DNA of 64,000 nt, from the NCBI GenBank assembly GCA_934130175.1, contig CAKOXP010000003.1, forward strand, positions 1 through 64,000. The letters are read 5' to 3'. Positions within the stretch are counted from its first letter, which is position 1. Each line of letters starts with the position of its first letter. Shown here one piece after another: positions 1 through 8,282 of this stretch. The position numbers were made by a program, and so were the translations under genes. This stretch comes from an uncultured Bacilli bacterium. Its GTDB lineage: Bacteria; Bacillota_I; Bacilli_A; RF39; UBA660. The notes under the pieces were generated by a model. That model made no database searches and was not told where the DNA came from. It was given only the letters and a program-made list of their open reading frames with translations.

Positions 1-90
1 TTTGTGTTTAACTCAATTATACGACTTAAGTCTTTTTTTATATAGAATTTGTTTCACATCAATTGTATAACAACAAAAATATTTGATGCA

Positions 91-117
91 AAAATAGTAG
101 TTACTACTATTTTTTTT
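91..117 (+). terminator. Rho-independent terminator of a gene left of the window
   Basis: Ten-base-pair stem (91-100 with 104-113), three-base loop, then a T run to 117. No gene for it lies inside the window, so it must close a plus-strand gene to the left. Confidence 0.75.
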
Positions 118-160
118 CATTTTGTGGTAAAATTAAAGAAGGTATGGGAGGTTTAATCTT

Positions 161-742
161 GTGTATTGTAAAAATTGTGGAAATAAGTTAAAGGATAACT
201 CTAATTTTTGTGAAGTTTGTGGTTTCAAAGTTAAAGAATTAACAGATACTAATACTGTGATAAATATTGATGATGACAGTTTAATAAAATTATTTATTGG
301 TAATAATTATAATAAGATTGTATCTTTGAAATTTTCATTTCCAACCTTCTTTTTTGGACCACTTTACCTACTTTATAGAAAACAATATCTAGTTAGTTTA
401 GCCTGGACTATTCTTATTATTTTACTAAATGTAATAATACCAAGTTATGCTTTTATATTATTAACATTATTTTCATTGATATTTGCTTATTTTTTCAATG
501 AATACTATTTAATTGATGTATCAAAAAAAATAGATGATATAAGAAAAAATAGTACTTTCAAGAATACAGAAGAATTAGAAAGAATTGTGAGAAAAAAAGG
601 TGGTACAACTATAGTGCCATTTCTAGTATTATTAAGTATTTTATTTATTTTTGCAATTATACTTTTATATATTAAAATAATAAATTATTTTAATAGTAAA
701 GTACAGCCAATAAATAATACTGTTGTTAATGATAATTTATAA
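161..742 (+). CDS. Zinc-ribbon membrane protein, DUF2628-like
   Basis: 193 residues. The N-terminus is a treble-clef zinc ribbon with two CxxC pairs (CKNCG near residue 3 and CEVCG near 17). A short linker leads to a membrane region with the FFFGPLYLLYRKQY pattern seen in DUF2628-type proteins, two to three hydrophobic segments around residues 63-115, and a last membrane helix near 150-170. The start is GTG at 161, placed nine bases after GGGAGG (146-151). It stands just before pgk with only 17 bases between, so it may be cotranscribed. Its role is not known; small zinc-ribbon membrane proteins of this kind are common and uncharacterised in Bacillota. The domain call rests on pattern recognition only. 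Confidence 0.75.
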   Translation: MYCKNCGNKLKDNSNFCEVCGFKVKELTDTNTVINIDDDSLIKLFIGNNYNKIVSLKFSFPTFFFGPLYLLYRKQYLVSLAWTILIILLNVIIPSYAFILLTLFSLIFAYFFNEYYLIDVSKKIDDIRKNSTFKNTEELERIVRKKGGTTIVPFLVLLSILFIFAIILLYIKIINYFNSKVQPINNTVVNDNL

Positions 743-759
743 TAAAGAAAGGTGATAAA

Positions 760-1932
760 ATGAAGACAGTTAGAGATTTTGATTTAAAAGATAAAAAAGT
801 ATTAATAAGATGTGATTTTAATGTACCAATTGTAAACGGTAAAATTTCAGATAATACGAGAATTGTGAAAAGTCTAGATACAATAAAGTATTGCTTAGAG
901 CAAGATGCTAAAGTAATTTTATTTTCTCATCTAGGAAGAATTAAAGAAAAAATAGATTTAGAGAAAAATAATTTAAAGCCAGTAGCTAAAGAGTTAGGAA
1001 AATTATTAGATAAAAAGATAATTTTTATAGATGAAACTAGAGGAGAAAAATTAGAAAAAGCAGTAGCTAATTTAAAATCAGGAGAAGTTTTATTAGTTCA
1101 AAATACAAGATACGAAGATTTAGATGGAAAAAAAGAAAGTAGTAACGATGGTGAATTAGGAAAATATTGGGCATCTTTAGGTGATATTTTTATAAATGAT
1201 GCATTTGGTACTATTCATCGTGCTCATGCTTCAAATGTTGGAATTGCTTCTAACTTGCCACATGGAATTGGCTTTTTAGTTGAAAAAGAATTATCTGCTT
1301 TATCTTCACTTAACAGTCCTGAAAAACCATTTATTATAATTTTAGGTGGAGCAAAAGTAACAGATAAAATAGGTGTTATTAAAAATCTTATTAAAAAAGC
1401 TGATTATATTTTAATAGGTGGCGGTATGGCTTTCACATTTTTACAAAGTGAAGGATTTGAAATAGGCTCTTCTATTGTTGATAAAGATAGTCTTGATTTT
1501 TGTAAAGAAATATTAGAGAAGTATCAGGATAAGATAATTTTACCAGTAGATGTTTTAGTAAATACAGCATATGAAGATGTAAAAAATCCAGAATTAAGAT
1601 TAATCTCTGAAATAAAAGATGATGAAATGGGACTAGATATTGGACCAAATTCAATTAAAGTTTTTGAAAAATATTTAAAAGATGCTAAAACAGTTTTATG
1701 GAATGGACCATTAGGAGTATGTGAATTTTCAAATTTTAAAAATGGAACTTTCAAAATTATGAAGTATTTAGTTAATAATGATATAAAAACCATTTTAGGT
1801 GGAGGAGATATAGTAGCAGCATCAGCCAAAGCTAAATTGAAAGATAAAGTATATCATGCTTCAACTGGAGGAGGCGCAACACTAGAATATTTAGAGGGAA
1901 AAAAATTACCAGGACTTGAAGCAATGAAATAA
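760..1932 (+). CDS. pgk: Phosphoglycerate kinase
   Basis: 390 residues, normal for bacterial enzymes (about 390-400). It catalyses the ATP-forming step from 1,3-bisphosphoglycerate to 3-phosphoglycerate in the cytoplasm. Visible signatures are RCDFNVPI near residue 18, the substrate-binding SHLGR near 57, GGAKVTDK near 197, and the C-terminal nucleotide-binding glycine stretches GGGDIVAA and STGGGATLEYL. A good Shine-Dalgarno (AAAGGTG) precedes ATG at 760. It heads a run in which four further plus-strand genes follow with little or no spacing, ending with tpiA, so two glycolytic genes share one transcript with envelope-lipid genes. The usual gap partner is not next to it. Confidence 0.98.
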   Translation: MKTVRDFDLKDKKVLIRCDFNVPIVNGKISDNTRIVKSLDTIKYCLEQDAKVILFSHLGRIKEKIDLEKNNLKPVAKELGKLLDKKIIFIDETRGEKLEKAVANLKSGEVLLVQNTRYEDLDGKKESSNDGELGKYWASLGDIFINDAFGTIHRAHASNVGIASNLPHGIGFLVEKELSALSSLNSPEKPFIIILGGAKVTDKIGVIKNLIKKADYILIGGGMAFTFLQSEGFEIGSSIVDKDSLDFCKEILEKYQDKIILPVDVLVNTAYEDVKNPELRLISEIKDDEMGLDIGPNSIKVFEKYLKDAKTVLWNGPLGVCEFSNFKNGTFKIMKYLVNNDIKTILGGGDIVAASAKAKLKDKVYHASTGGGATLEYLEGKKLPGLEAMK

Positions 1933-1947
1933 AAGTAGGTGAAAGTT

Positions 1948-2397
1948 TTGAAAACAGTAGTATTAAATCCATATGATAGTAACCAAACAAGTTTAATAGA
2001 AAAATCTAATTATCAAAGTAGTTTACAAAAATTTATTAATGTTCCCAAATTTTATACTGAGGAAAAATATAAATCTCTAAAAGCAAGAAGCAATAGCCTT
2101 TTTGATTGTCTTTTACTAGTTGAGAGTGATGAAATCAAAAATTATTGTATCTTCACGGGAACAAAAGATAACAGGCTTGTACAATTGCAATTTGCTAATC
2201 TAGAATCAAAGGAATTCATAGAAAAATCAGAGGCTTATGCATTCTCTTTTCTTGATGCACATACCATAACAATTTTTAGTGATGATAGTAGTACAAATCT
2301 AGAAAAGTTAGGTTTTGAAAATTTGGGAGAAGATGATGGCATAACAACATACATAAAAGAAGAAAAAGAACTAGAAATGGAAAGAATTAGAAGATGA
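1948..2397 (+). CDS. Unknown protein, possibly a degenerate GNAT-fold domain
   Basis: 149 residues from TTG at 1948. The longer frame opens at GTG 1939, but that codon lies inside the AGGTG Shine-Dalgarno, so TTG at 1948 with about seven bases of spacing fits better. I do not recognise the family. The second half ends in a strand-helix-strand pattern (HTITIFSDDSSTNLEKLGFE) that resembles the end of GCN5-type acetyltransferases, where a residue pattern 'YEKLGF' is typical. No acetyl-CoA P-loop (Q/RxxGxG/A) is visible, so catalytic activity is doubtful. Its stop overlaps the next start by the four bases ATGA, so it is translationally coupled to the flippase-like gene. Confidence 0.6.
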   Translation: MKTVVLNPYDSNQTSLIEKSNYQSSLQKFINVPKFYTEEKYKSLKARSNSLFDCLLLVESDEIKNYCIFTGTKDNRLVQLQFANLESKEFIEKSEAYAFSFLDAHTITIFSDDSSTNLEKLGFENLGEDDGITTYIKEEKELEMERIRR

Positions 2398-3410
2398 AAA
2401 TATTAAAAGATGTTAAAAAAAATACAATTATATTAATACTTATTACTTGTTTGGTAATGTTTTTAGTACTACGCAAAGATTTTAGTAATATCGTTGATTT
2501 ATTATTAAAAATGGATCTAAAGTTTATTTTAGTTGCTTTTTTACTATTTTTTATATCTATATTTTTACGTGGTTATATTACTTATAGAACAGTAGATGAT
2601 AAAGAAAAATTTAGCTTAATAGAAGCTGTAAGACATAATGTTATTACGCAATTTTTCAATGGAATAACACCTTTTTCAACTGGTGGACAACCTATGGAAA
2701 TATATATGTTAACACGTCATGGAATCAGTGCCAATAAAGGAACTATGATAATTTTACAGAACTTTATTTTTTATCAAGTAGCTTTAGTTTTATTTGGTAT
2801 TATGGCTGTAAGTTATAATTATATATTCCATATATTTCCTAAAGTTGTTCTATTAAGAAAATTAGTTTTAATTGGTTTTTTGGTTAATACTTTGGTAGCT
2901 GTAGGTATATTTTTAATTTCACTATCAAAGAAATTTACAACTGGCTGTATGAAATTTATTGTTAAGATTTTAAATAAATTAAAGATTGTTAAAAATAAAG
3001 AACAGGTAGAAGAAAAACTAAAAGTAAGATTAGAAGAATTTCATGAAAGTGCTAAAGTATTAAGAAAAAGAAAATTTCTTTTTATAGAAGGTGTTGTTTT
3101 TAATTTCTTAAGTCTTGCTTGTTTATATGCAATACCTTTATTTGTTGTTTACAGTATGCATGACTTTACAAGTATAAGTTTACTTGAGTGTCTAACTGCT
3201 TCAGCTTATGTTTTATTAGTAGGAGCATTTGTTCCAATCCCTGGGGCAAGTGGAGGTATTGAATATAGTTTTTTAGCATTTTTTGGTAACTTTTTATCTT
3301 CATCAATTAACAGTGCAGTTTTACTAATTTGGAGATTTATTACTTATTATTTTGGTATGATTATAGGAGCAATTGTTTTCAACTTGCATGAAAGGAGAGA
3401 AAAAAGATGA
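2394..3410 (+). CDS. LPG-synthase-type flippase domain membrane protein (UPF0104)
   Basis: 338 residues, about eight hydrophobic segments. The central GITPFSTGGQPMEIYML block and the C-terminal FVPIPGASGGIEYSFLAFF block are signatures of the integral membrane domain of lysylphosphatidylglycerol synthases and their stand-alone relatives (PF03706). The soluble lysyl-transferase half of MprF is absent, so this is the transporter-like part only. It starts at the ATGA overlap with the previous gene and ends in an ATGA overlap with the GT4 gene. Placement beside a diacylglycerol-type glycosyltransferase suggests a role in membrane lipid or glycolipid translocation; that is inference from context. 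Confidence 0.85.
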   Translation: MKILKDVKKNTIILILITCLVMFLVLRKDFSNIVDLLLKMDLKFILVAFLLFFISIFLRGYITYRTVDDKEKFSLIEAVRHNVITQFFNGITPFSTGGQPMEIYMLTRHGISANKGTMIILQNFIFYQVALVLFGIMAVSYNYIFHIFPKVVLLRKLVLIGFLVNTLVAVGIFLISLSKKFTTGCMKFIVKILNKLKIVKNKEQVEEKLKVRLEEFHESAKVLRKRKFLFIEGVVFNFLSLACLYAIPLFVVYSMHDFTSISLLECLTASAYVLLVGAFVPIPGASGGIEYSFLAFFGNFLSSSINSAVLLIWRFITYYFGMIIGAIVFNLHERREKR

Positions 3411-4639
3411 GAATAGGATTATTTACAGATACTTATCCTCCTTTTATTAATGGAGTATCTACAAGTGTTGATATGTTAAAAAAAGCTTTAGAAAGACAAG
3501 GACATACAGTTTATGTTATAACAGTTAATGATAGCTCTTTTAAATATGATTATGATGATATTAATAAAGTTTTAAGGATACCAGGTGTTCCAATAGGAAT
3601 TTATGACTATAGATTAAGTAGAATTTATCCTTTGAAAATGGTTAATCTTATTAAAAGTTGGAATTTAGATGTAATTCATTCCCATACAGAATTTGGTATT
3701 GGTATTTTCGCAAGAATACTTGCTAAACAATTTAATATTCCGCTAGTTCATACTTATCACACTATGTACGAAGATTATACTCATTATATAACTCATGGAT
3801 ATTTTGATAAATCAAGTAAAAAAATAGTTGAATACTTAACCAAATTTTACTGTGATACAACCGCGACAGAATTAATTGTGCCAACTAATAAAACATATCA
3901 ATTATTTAAGGAAAAATATAAATTTGAAAAAAATATTCATATCATTCCAACTGGAATTGAAGTAGATAGATTTTTTACGGAAAATGTAGAAAAAGCAGAA
4001 ATTACTGATTTGAAAAAACATCTAAATATATCTAAAAATGATATAGTTATTATCTTTGTTGGTCGTTTAGCAGAAGAAAAAAATGTTGAATTTCTATTAA
4101 ATGCTCATAAAAAGTTAGTTTCTAAATATAAGAATGCTAAACTATTAATCGTAGGTGATGGCCCTGATAAAGAAAAATTTGAAAATATTTCAAAAAAACT
4201 AAAAATCAATAATAATGTTATTTTTACAGGCAAAGTAGCTTGGAGTGAGGTGCCATATTATTATCATGTATCTGACATCTTCACAACAGCATCTAAATCC
4301 GAAACTCAAGGTTTAACAGTAATAGAGGCTATGGCTTCCAATGTTGTTCCTGTAGTTATTGAGGATGAAGCCTTTAATGGAACAGTTGTTAACAATTTAA
4401 ATGGAATAATTTTTAAAACAGAAGAAGAATATTTAACTGATATAGAAAATCTTATAAAGAACAAAAAATTAAGAAAAAGTTTGGCTATACAAGCAAGAAT
4501 TCAATCAGAACATTTAAGTTCAAATCAATATGCATCTAATGTTTTAGTAGTATATGAAAGAGCAATTAAAAATAAAAATAAATATCAATATGGTATATTT
4601 TCAAAAATTGCTAGTATTTTTAAGGAGAATAAAAAATGA
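3407..4639 (+). CDS. GT4 glycosyltransferase, likely diacylglycerol glucosyltransferase
   Basis: 410 residues. The N-terminus GLFTDTYPPFINGVSTSV is typical of family GT4 enzymes making mono- and diglucosyl-diacylglycerol and related glycolipids. The C-terminal half holds the nucleotide-sugar binding features: the GRLAEEKNVEFLL stretch near residue 220 and the ExxxxxxxE-like region TASKSETQGLTVIEAMA. The tail is basic (KNKNKYQYG...), which could help the protein bind acidic membrane. Start and stop overlap the neighbours by four bases. A glycolipid role is supported by the family and by the adjacent flippase-like gene; the exact acceptor cannot be read from sequence. Confidence 0.88.
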   Translation: MRIGLFTDTYPPFINGVSTSVDMLKKALERQGHTVYVITVNDSSFKYDYDDINKVLRIPGVPIGIYDYRLSRIYPLKMVNLIKSWNLDVIHSHTEFGIGIFARILAKQFNIPLVHTYHTMYEDYTHYITHGYFDKSSKKIVEYLTKFYCDTTATELIVPTNKTYQLFKEKYKFEKNIHIIPTGIEVDRFFTENVEKAEITDLKKHLNISKNDIVIIFVGRLAEEKNVEFLLNAHKKLVSKYKNAKLLIVGDGPDKEKFENISKKLKINNNVIFTGKVAWSEVPYYYHVSDIFTTASKSETQGLTVIEAMASNVVPVVIEDEAFNGTVVNNLNGIIFKTEEEYLTDIENLIKNKKLRKSLAIQARIQSEHLSSNQYASNVLVVYERAIKNKNKYQYGIFSKIASIFKENKK

Positions 4640-5328
4640 TAGTAGTATTGAATAATAAATGTAATTTATTAATAGATGAATTTATAAAATATCAAGCTGG
4701 ATTAAATACTTTAGAAAGTAAACATGAATTAGTCTTATGCCCATCAAACATTTATTTATCTAGATTTAACCTAAATAATTTTAAATTAGGAAGTCAAAAT
4801 GTCGGAAGTAATTATGAAGGAGCTTTTACCGGTGAAGTTTCTGCTAGTCAACTAAAAGCATTAAATGTGAAGTATTCAATTGTAGGACATTCTGAAAGAA
4901 GAAAATATCAGAAAGAGTCTAATGAAGAGATAAACAAGAAAATTGGAATGCTTTTAGATAATGAAATCACACCAATATTATGTGTTGGTGAAAATAAGAA
5001 TGAAAAAGAAGCTAATATGACAATTGTAAAAATAATTACTGAAATAAAGGATGCGTTTAAAGATATAGAAGATACATCAAAAATAATTATTGCATATGAA
5101 CCAATTTGGGCAATAGGTACAGGTAATACACCAAATAGAGAAGAAATAGACAATGTTCTAAGAAAGATAAAAGAGGACTATCCTGAGAATTTACTATTAT
5201 ATGGTGGAAGTTTATCTGCAGAAAATATTGAAGAAATAAATAAATCAACATATATAGATGGCTATTTACTAGGTGGCCTTAGCCTAAAAGTTGAAGAGTT
5301 AAGAAAATTTTTAAAGATAATAGGATAA
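4636..5328 (+). CDS. tpiA: Triosephosphate isomerase, short
   Basis: 230 residues, shorter than the usual 250. The catalytic histidine lies in SIVGHSERR near residue 80, the catalytic glutamate in AYEPIWAIGTG near 155, and the phosphate-binding loop in YGGSL near 193. The standard N-terminal GNWKMN motif is changed to LNNKCN, which still keeps an asparagine and the substrate-binding lysine. It interconverts dihydroxyacetone phosphate and glyceraldehyde 3-phosphate. It overlaps the GT4 gene by four bases, has a good AAGGAG site inside that gene, and closes the pgk transcript at a terminator overlapping its stop codon. Confidence 0.95.
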   Translation: MIVVLNNKCNLLIDEFIKYQAGLNTLESKHELVLCPSNIYLSRFNLNNFKLGSQNVGSNYEGAFTGEVSASQLKALNVKYSIVGHSERRKYQKESNEEINKKIGMLLDNEITPILCVGENKNEKEANMTIVKIITEIKDAFKDIEDTSKIIIAYEPIWAIGTGNTPNREEIDNVLRKIKEDYPENLLLYGGSLSAENIEEINKSTYIDGYLLGGLSLKVEELRKFLKIIG

Positions 5329-5347
5329 TTTACAAATCCTATTTTTC
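5321..5347 (+). terminator. Terminator after tpiA
   Basis: Stem TAGGAT (5321-5326) with ATCCTA (5336-5341), nine-base loop, followed by TTTTTCTTT. It overlaps the tpiA stop codon. The stem is short, so termination may be partial. Confidence 0.55.
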
Positions 5348-5348
5348 T

Positions 5349-5379
5349 TTGGAATAAAAAGCATATCTTTCCATATAAT
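5349..5379 (+). promoter_or_regulatory. SigA-type promoter for the 5410 lipoprotein
   Basis: TTGGAA (5349-5354) and a perfect TATAAT (5374-5379) with 19 bases between. It sits directly behind the tpiA terminator. Transcription would begin near 5386, which argues against the longest frame (ATG 5383) and for the TTG at 5410. Confidence 0.6.
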
Positions 5380-5409
5380 TAAATGAAGAATAAATATGAG
5401 GTGAAGAAA

Positions 5410-6408
5410 TTGAAAAAAATTATTCCATTAATATTATTAGTTGTTAGTATTGTTTTAACTGGATGTGGAAAATATGGAGAAAAAGGAATTATCAAGGATT
5501 TAACAAAAAAAATAGAAAAGATGCCATCTTATAAATTAGATGGTAATTTAGAGATAGTAAATAATGATGATGTTTATAAGTATAAAGTTGATGTTTCTTA
5601 TAAGAAAGATGATTATTATAAGGTAAGTTTAACTAATACGGCTAATAGTTATGAACAAATAATACTAAAGAACAAGGATGGAGTTTATGTTGTTACACCA
5701 TCATTAAATAAGAGTTTTAAATTTCAAAGTGATTGGCCATATAATAATTCCCAAATTTATTTATTAAATTCACTTATAGATGATATTAATAATGATAAAG
5801 AAAAAGAATTTAAAGAAACAAAAAATAGCTATATATTTACAACAGATGTAAATTATCCCAATAATAAGAAGTTAATCAAACAGAAAATTACTTTTGATAA
5901 GAAATTAAAATTAAAAGAAGTAAAAGTTTATGATGAAAATAATATTCCACTTATGACTTTAAAAGTAAATGATATTGATTATTCTCCAACCTTTAAGAAA
6001 AATTATTTTAGTGTTAAAGAATCTCTTAAAATGTCAAAAACTGATAATACTACTAAACAAACAGCTAGTTTAGAAGATACAATTTATCCACTTGTTTTAC
6101 CAACAGGAACTAAATTATCACAAGAAGAGAAGGTTAAAACAGACGGAGGAAATAGAGTAATAATGACATTTGATGGCGATAAACCTTTCTTGCTTGTTGA
6201 AGAAACTGCCAATATAGAAGAAGAAATGACAATTGTACCAACATATGGTGAACCATTTATGCTTATGGATACATTTGGTGCATTAACAGATAATTCCCTT
6301 ACATGGACCAGTGGAGGAATTGATTACTATATTGTTAGTGATGTTCTAAATCAAGATGAATTATTAGAAGTAGCTCAATCTATAAATGTATTACCTACTA
6401 TGAAATAG
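5410..6408 (+). CDS. Lipoprotein of unknown function
   Basis: 332 residues from TTG at 5410, seven bases behind GAGGTG (5398-5403). The longest frame would begin at ATG 5383, but that lies at the predicted transcription start. The N-terminus is a classical lipoprotein signal: basic KK, hydrophobic core, and lipobox LTGC with the cysteine near residue 19. The first two thirds resemble an outer-membrane-lipoprotein-sorting-like beta fold used by many Bacillota lipoproteins (strand pairs such as KYKVDVSYKKDDYYKVSLTN). The C-terminal 110 residues (TIYPLVLPTGTKLSQEEK onward) look like the domain after the sorting fold in germination and sporulation lipoproteins. It has its own promoter and terminator. 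Confidence 0.85.
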   Translation: MKKIIPLILLVVSIVLTGCGKYGEKGIIKDLTKKIEKMPSYKLDGNLEIVNNDDVYKYKVDVSYKKDDYYKVSLTNTANSYEQIILKNKDGVYVVTPSLNKSFKFQSDWPYNNSQIYLLNSLIDDINNDKEKEFKETKNSYIFTTDVNYPNNKKLIKQKITFDKKLKLKEVKVYDENNIPLMTLKVNDIDYSPTFKKNYFSVKESLKMSKTDNTTKQTASLEDTIYPLVLPTGTKLSQEEKVKTDGGNRVIMTFDGDKPFLLVEETANIEEEMTIVPTYGEPFMLMDTFGALTDNSLTWTSGGIDYYIVSDVLNQDELLEVAQSINVLPTMK

Positions 6409-6432
6409 AATCTTATATAGATTCTTTTTTTT
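6407..6432 (+). terminator. Terminator after the 5410 lipoprotein
   Basis: Stem AGAATCT (6407-6413) with AGATTCT (6419-6425), five-base loop, T run to 6432. It includes the last base of the stop codon's neighbourhood. Confidence 0.85.
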
Positions 6433-6531
6433 CGTAAACTAGTTTTTTTCTACAATAATATTAATGAGTAATAAATACAAAAAGTCGTGATGAATATATT
6501 TGAGATTTATAAGTAATTTTAGGGGGATTTT

Positions 6532-7539
6532 ATGATAGAAAGCAAGGACAAATATTTTGAAGTATTGAATGATATTAAGAAAACTTTAATTGTTACTAGA
6601 AATAGAATAGTAGAAAATGCAAATAGGGATTTAGTTTTAATGTATTATAATATTGGTTTAAAGTTGATAGAAAATAATAAATGGGGTTCATCATTTATTG
6701 ATACATTGGCAAAAGACTTAAAAGTTGAATTTCCTACATTAAAGGGAATGTCAGCAAGAAATTTAAGATACATGCAAAAATTTGCAACAGAGTTTGCTAA
6801 CGATGAATTTTTGCAAGGAGTCCTTGCAAAATTATCCTGGAATCATAATCAGATACTTCTTGATAAAGTAAAAAATAAAGAAATTAGAAAGTGGTATGCA
6901 AAAGAATCACTTGAAAATGGTTGGTCTGTTTCAATATTGATACATCAAATATCTAGTAAATTGTATGAAAGACAAGCATTATTAGAAAATAAAACAACTA
7001 ATTTTGATAACACTCTGCCATCTCCAAATAATGAACAAGTAAAAGAGTTATTAAAGAATCCATATATATTTGATTTTATAACTGCTGATAAAGATTTAAA
7101 AGAATTAGATATTGAAAGAGAGCTAACAGCTAATATAACTAAGTTATTATTAGAACTCGGTAATGGTTTTGCTTTTGTTGGTAGACAATATCATTTAGAG
7201 ATAGAAAATGAAGATTATTATATAGATTTATTATTCTATAATTTAAAAGTAAGAAGTTATGTTGTAATAGAACTAAAAACAACTGAATTTAAACCTGAAT
7301 ATACAGGTAAACTTAATTTCTATTTAAATGCAGTTGATAAATATATCAAAGGCAAAAATGATAATCCTACATTTGGAATATTGTTGTGTAAAGATAAGAA
7401 AAGAGTAACTGCTGAATTAGCATTAAAAGATATAAATAAACCTATAGGAGTAAGTGAATATAAAATCTTATCAGAGATTCCAGATTATTTAGAAAATACC
7501 CTTCCAAGTATGGAAGATATAGAAAAAAGACTTAATTAG
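6532..7539 (+). CDS. YhcG/DUF1016-type PD-(D/E)XK nuclease family protein
   Basis: 335 residues, a full-length member. The N-terminal helical half (about 1-150, including WGSSFIDTLAKDL and LSWNHNQILL) is the DUF1016 N domain. The C-terminal half carries the nuclease core: DLLFYNLKVRSYVVIELK, where the aspartate and the ExK pair are the predicted metal ligands. Members occur near mobile elements and defence islands; their function is not firmly established. Here it stands alone between two terminators, with AGGGGG as its Shine-Dalgarno, and no restriction or toxin partner lies next to it. The 3' neighbour has its own promoter inside the gap and is probably unrelated. Confidence 0.85.
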   Translation: MIESKDKYFEVLNDIKKTLIVTRNRIVENANRDLVLMYYNIGLKLIENNKWGSSFIDTLAKDLKVEFPTLKGMSARNLRYMQKFATEFANDEFLQGVLAKLSWNHNQILLDKVKNKEIRKWYAKESLENGWSVSILIHQISSKLYERQALLENKTTNFDNTLPSPNNEQVKELLKNPYIFDFITADKDLKELDIERELTANITKLLLELGNGFAFVGRQYHLEIENEDYYIDLLFYNLKVRSYVVIELKTTEFKPEYTGKLNFYLNAVDKYIKGKNDNPTFGILLCKDKKRVTAELALKDINKPIGVSEYKILSEIPDYLENTLPSMEDIEKRLN

Positions 7540-7553
7540 AATGAAAATAGCTT

Positions 7554-7581
7554 TTGTAAATAATAATATTTATGATATAAT
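7554..7581 (+). promoter_or_regulatory. SigA promoter for the 7598 gene
   Basis: TTGTAA (7554-7559), 16-base spacer, perfect TATAAT (7576-7581). It lies inside the longest open frame that begins at 7541, which rules that start out. Confidence 0.75.
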
Positions 7582-7597
7582 TGTCTTGGTGAATAAT

Positions 7598-8146
7598 ATG
7601 ACAAAGAAGAAAAATACAACAAAAAGTAATAAAAAAAGTAAAAATGTTCAAACTAGAAAAGAAGTATTAAATAATAGTATTTATGAAAGCGACACTTCTA
7701 ATGTTATAAAATGTGTTGTTATAGTATTAGTAATCCTATTAGTTATGTATCTATTAACTGTTTTGATATTAAAAAAATCATCTACTGATTATATTAGTAA
7801 AGAAGATGAAAAAACAGCTATTCAATACTCAGAAATTTTAGCAGGAACTAGTTTTAATAAAGATGATGAAGAGTATTTAGTTTTATTTTATGATACAACT
7901 GCCGATAACGCTTCTGTTTATGGTAATATGATTAGCACATATGAAGCAAAAGATAGTCACTTGCCAATTTACTATGTTAATCTAGCTAATACAATGAATA
8001 AAAGTATTAATTCTAGCGAGTCAAATAAAGACGCAAAAGATGCATCAGAATTAAAAATTAATCAATCTACATTGATTAAATTCTCAAATGGTGGTATAGT
8101 AAACTATGTTGAAGGACAAGATTCCATTAATGAATATTTAAAATAA
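7598..8146 (+). CDS. Membrane-anchored thioredoxin-like protein without CxxC
   Basis: 182 residues from ATG 7598, five bases after GGTGA; transcription starts near 7588 from an internal promoter. The first 40 residues are lysine-rich and cytoplasmic, then one membrane helix (VVIVLVILLVMYLLTVLIL), then an extracellular domain. That domain reads like a thioredoxin fold: a strand ending in LVLFYDTTADNASVY at the place where the CxxC helix should begin, and a late TLIKFSNGGIVNYVEG that matches the 'PTL..F.NG..V....G' strand pair. No cysteine is found in the extracellular part, so it cannot be a classical disulfide oxidoreductase. Function unknown; a binding or scaffolding role is possible. Confidence 0.7.
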   Translation: MTKKKNTTKSNKKSKNVQTRKEVLNNSIYESDTSNVIKCVVIVLVILLVMYLLTVLILKKSSTDYISKEDEKTAIQYSEILAGTSFNKDDEEYLVLFYDTTADNASVYGNMISTYEAKDSHLPIYYVNLANTMNKSINSSESNKDAKDASELKINQSTLIKFSNGGIVNYVEGQDSINEYLK

Positions 8147-8165
8147 GGTTAAATTAACCTTTGAT

Positions 8166-8242
8166 GCCTCAATAGCTCAGTTGGTTAGAGCACTTGACTG
8201 TTAATCAAGGGGTCCTAGGTTCAAGTCCTAGTTGGGGCGCCA
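8166..8242 (+). tRNA. tRNA-Asn (anticodon GTT)
   Basis: 77 bases with encoded CCA (8240-8242). Acceptor stem GCCTCAA pairs with TTGGGGC with one G-T pair; discriminator G at 8239. D arm contains AGCTCAGTTGGTTAGAGC, anticodon stem CTTGA/TCAAG with loop CTGTTAA (anticodon 8200-8202), and the T arm has the standard GGTTCAAGTCC. Solitary gene, followed at once by a strong terminator. Confidence 0.97.
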
Positions 8243-8252
8243 TTAAGAAATT

Positions 8253-8282
8253 AAATCAAGACAAAAATGTCTTGATTTTTTT
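8253..8282 (+). terminator. Terminator after tRNA-Asn
   Basis: Eleven-base stem (8253-8263 with 8269-8279), five-base A loop, T run to 8282. Its 3' arm also supplies the putative -35 box of the next promoter. Confidence 0.9.

Noticed and set aside
7541..7597. Longer N-terminus of the thioredoxin-like protein
   Set aside because: A consensus promoter lies inside this stretch, so it cannot be part of the normal message.
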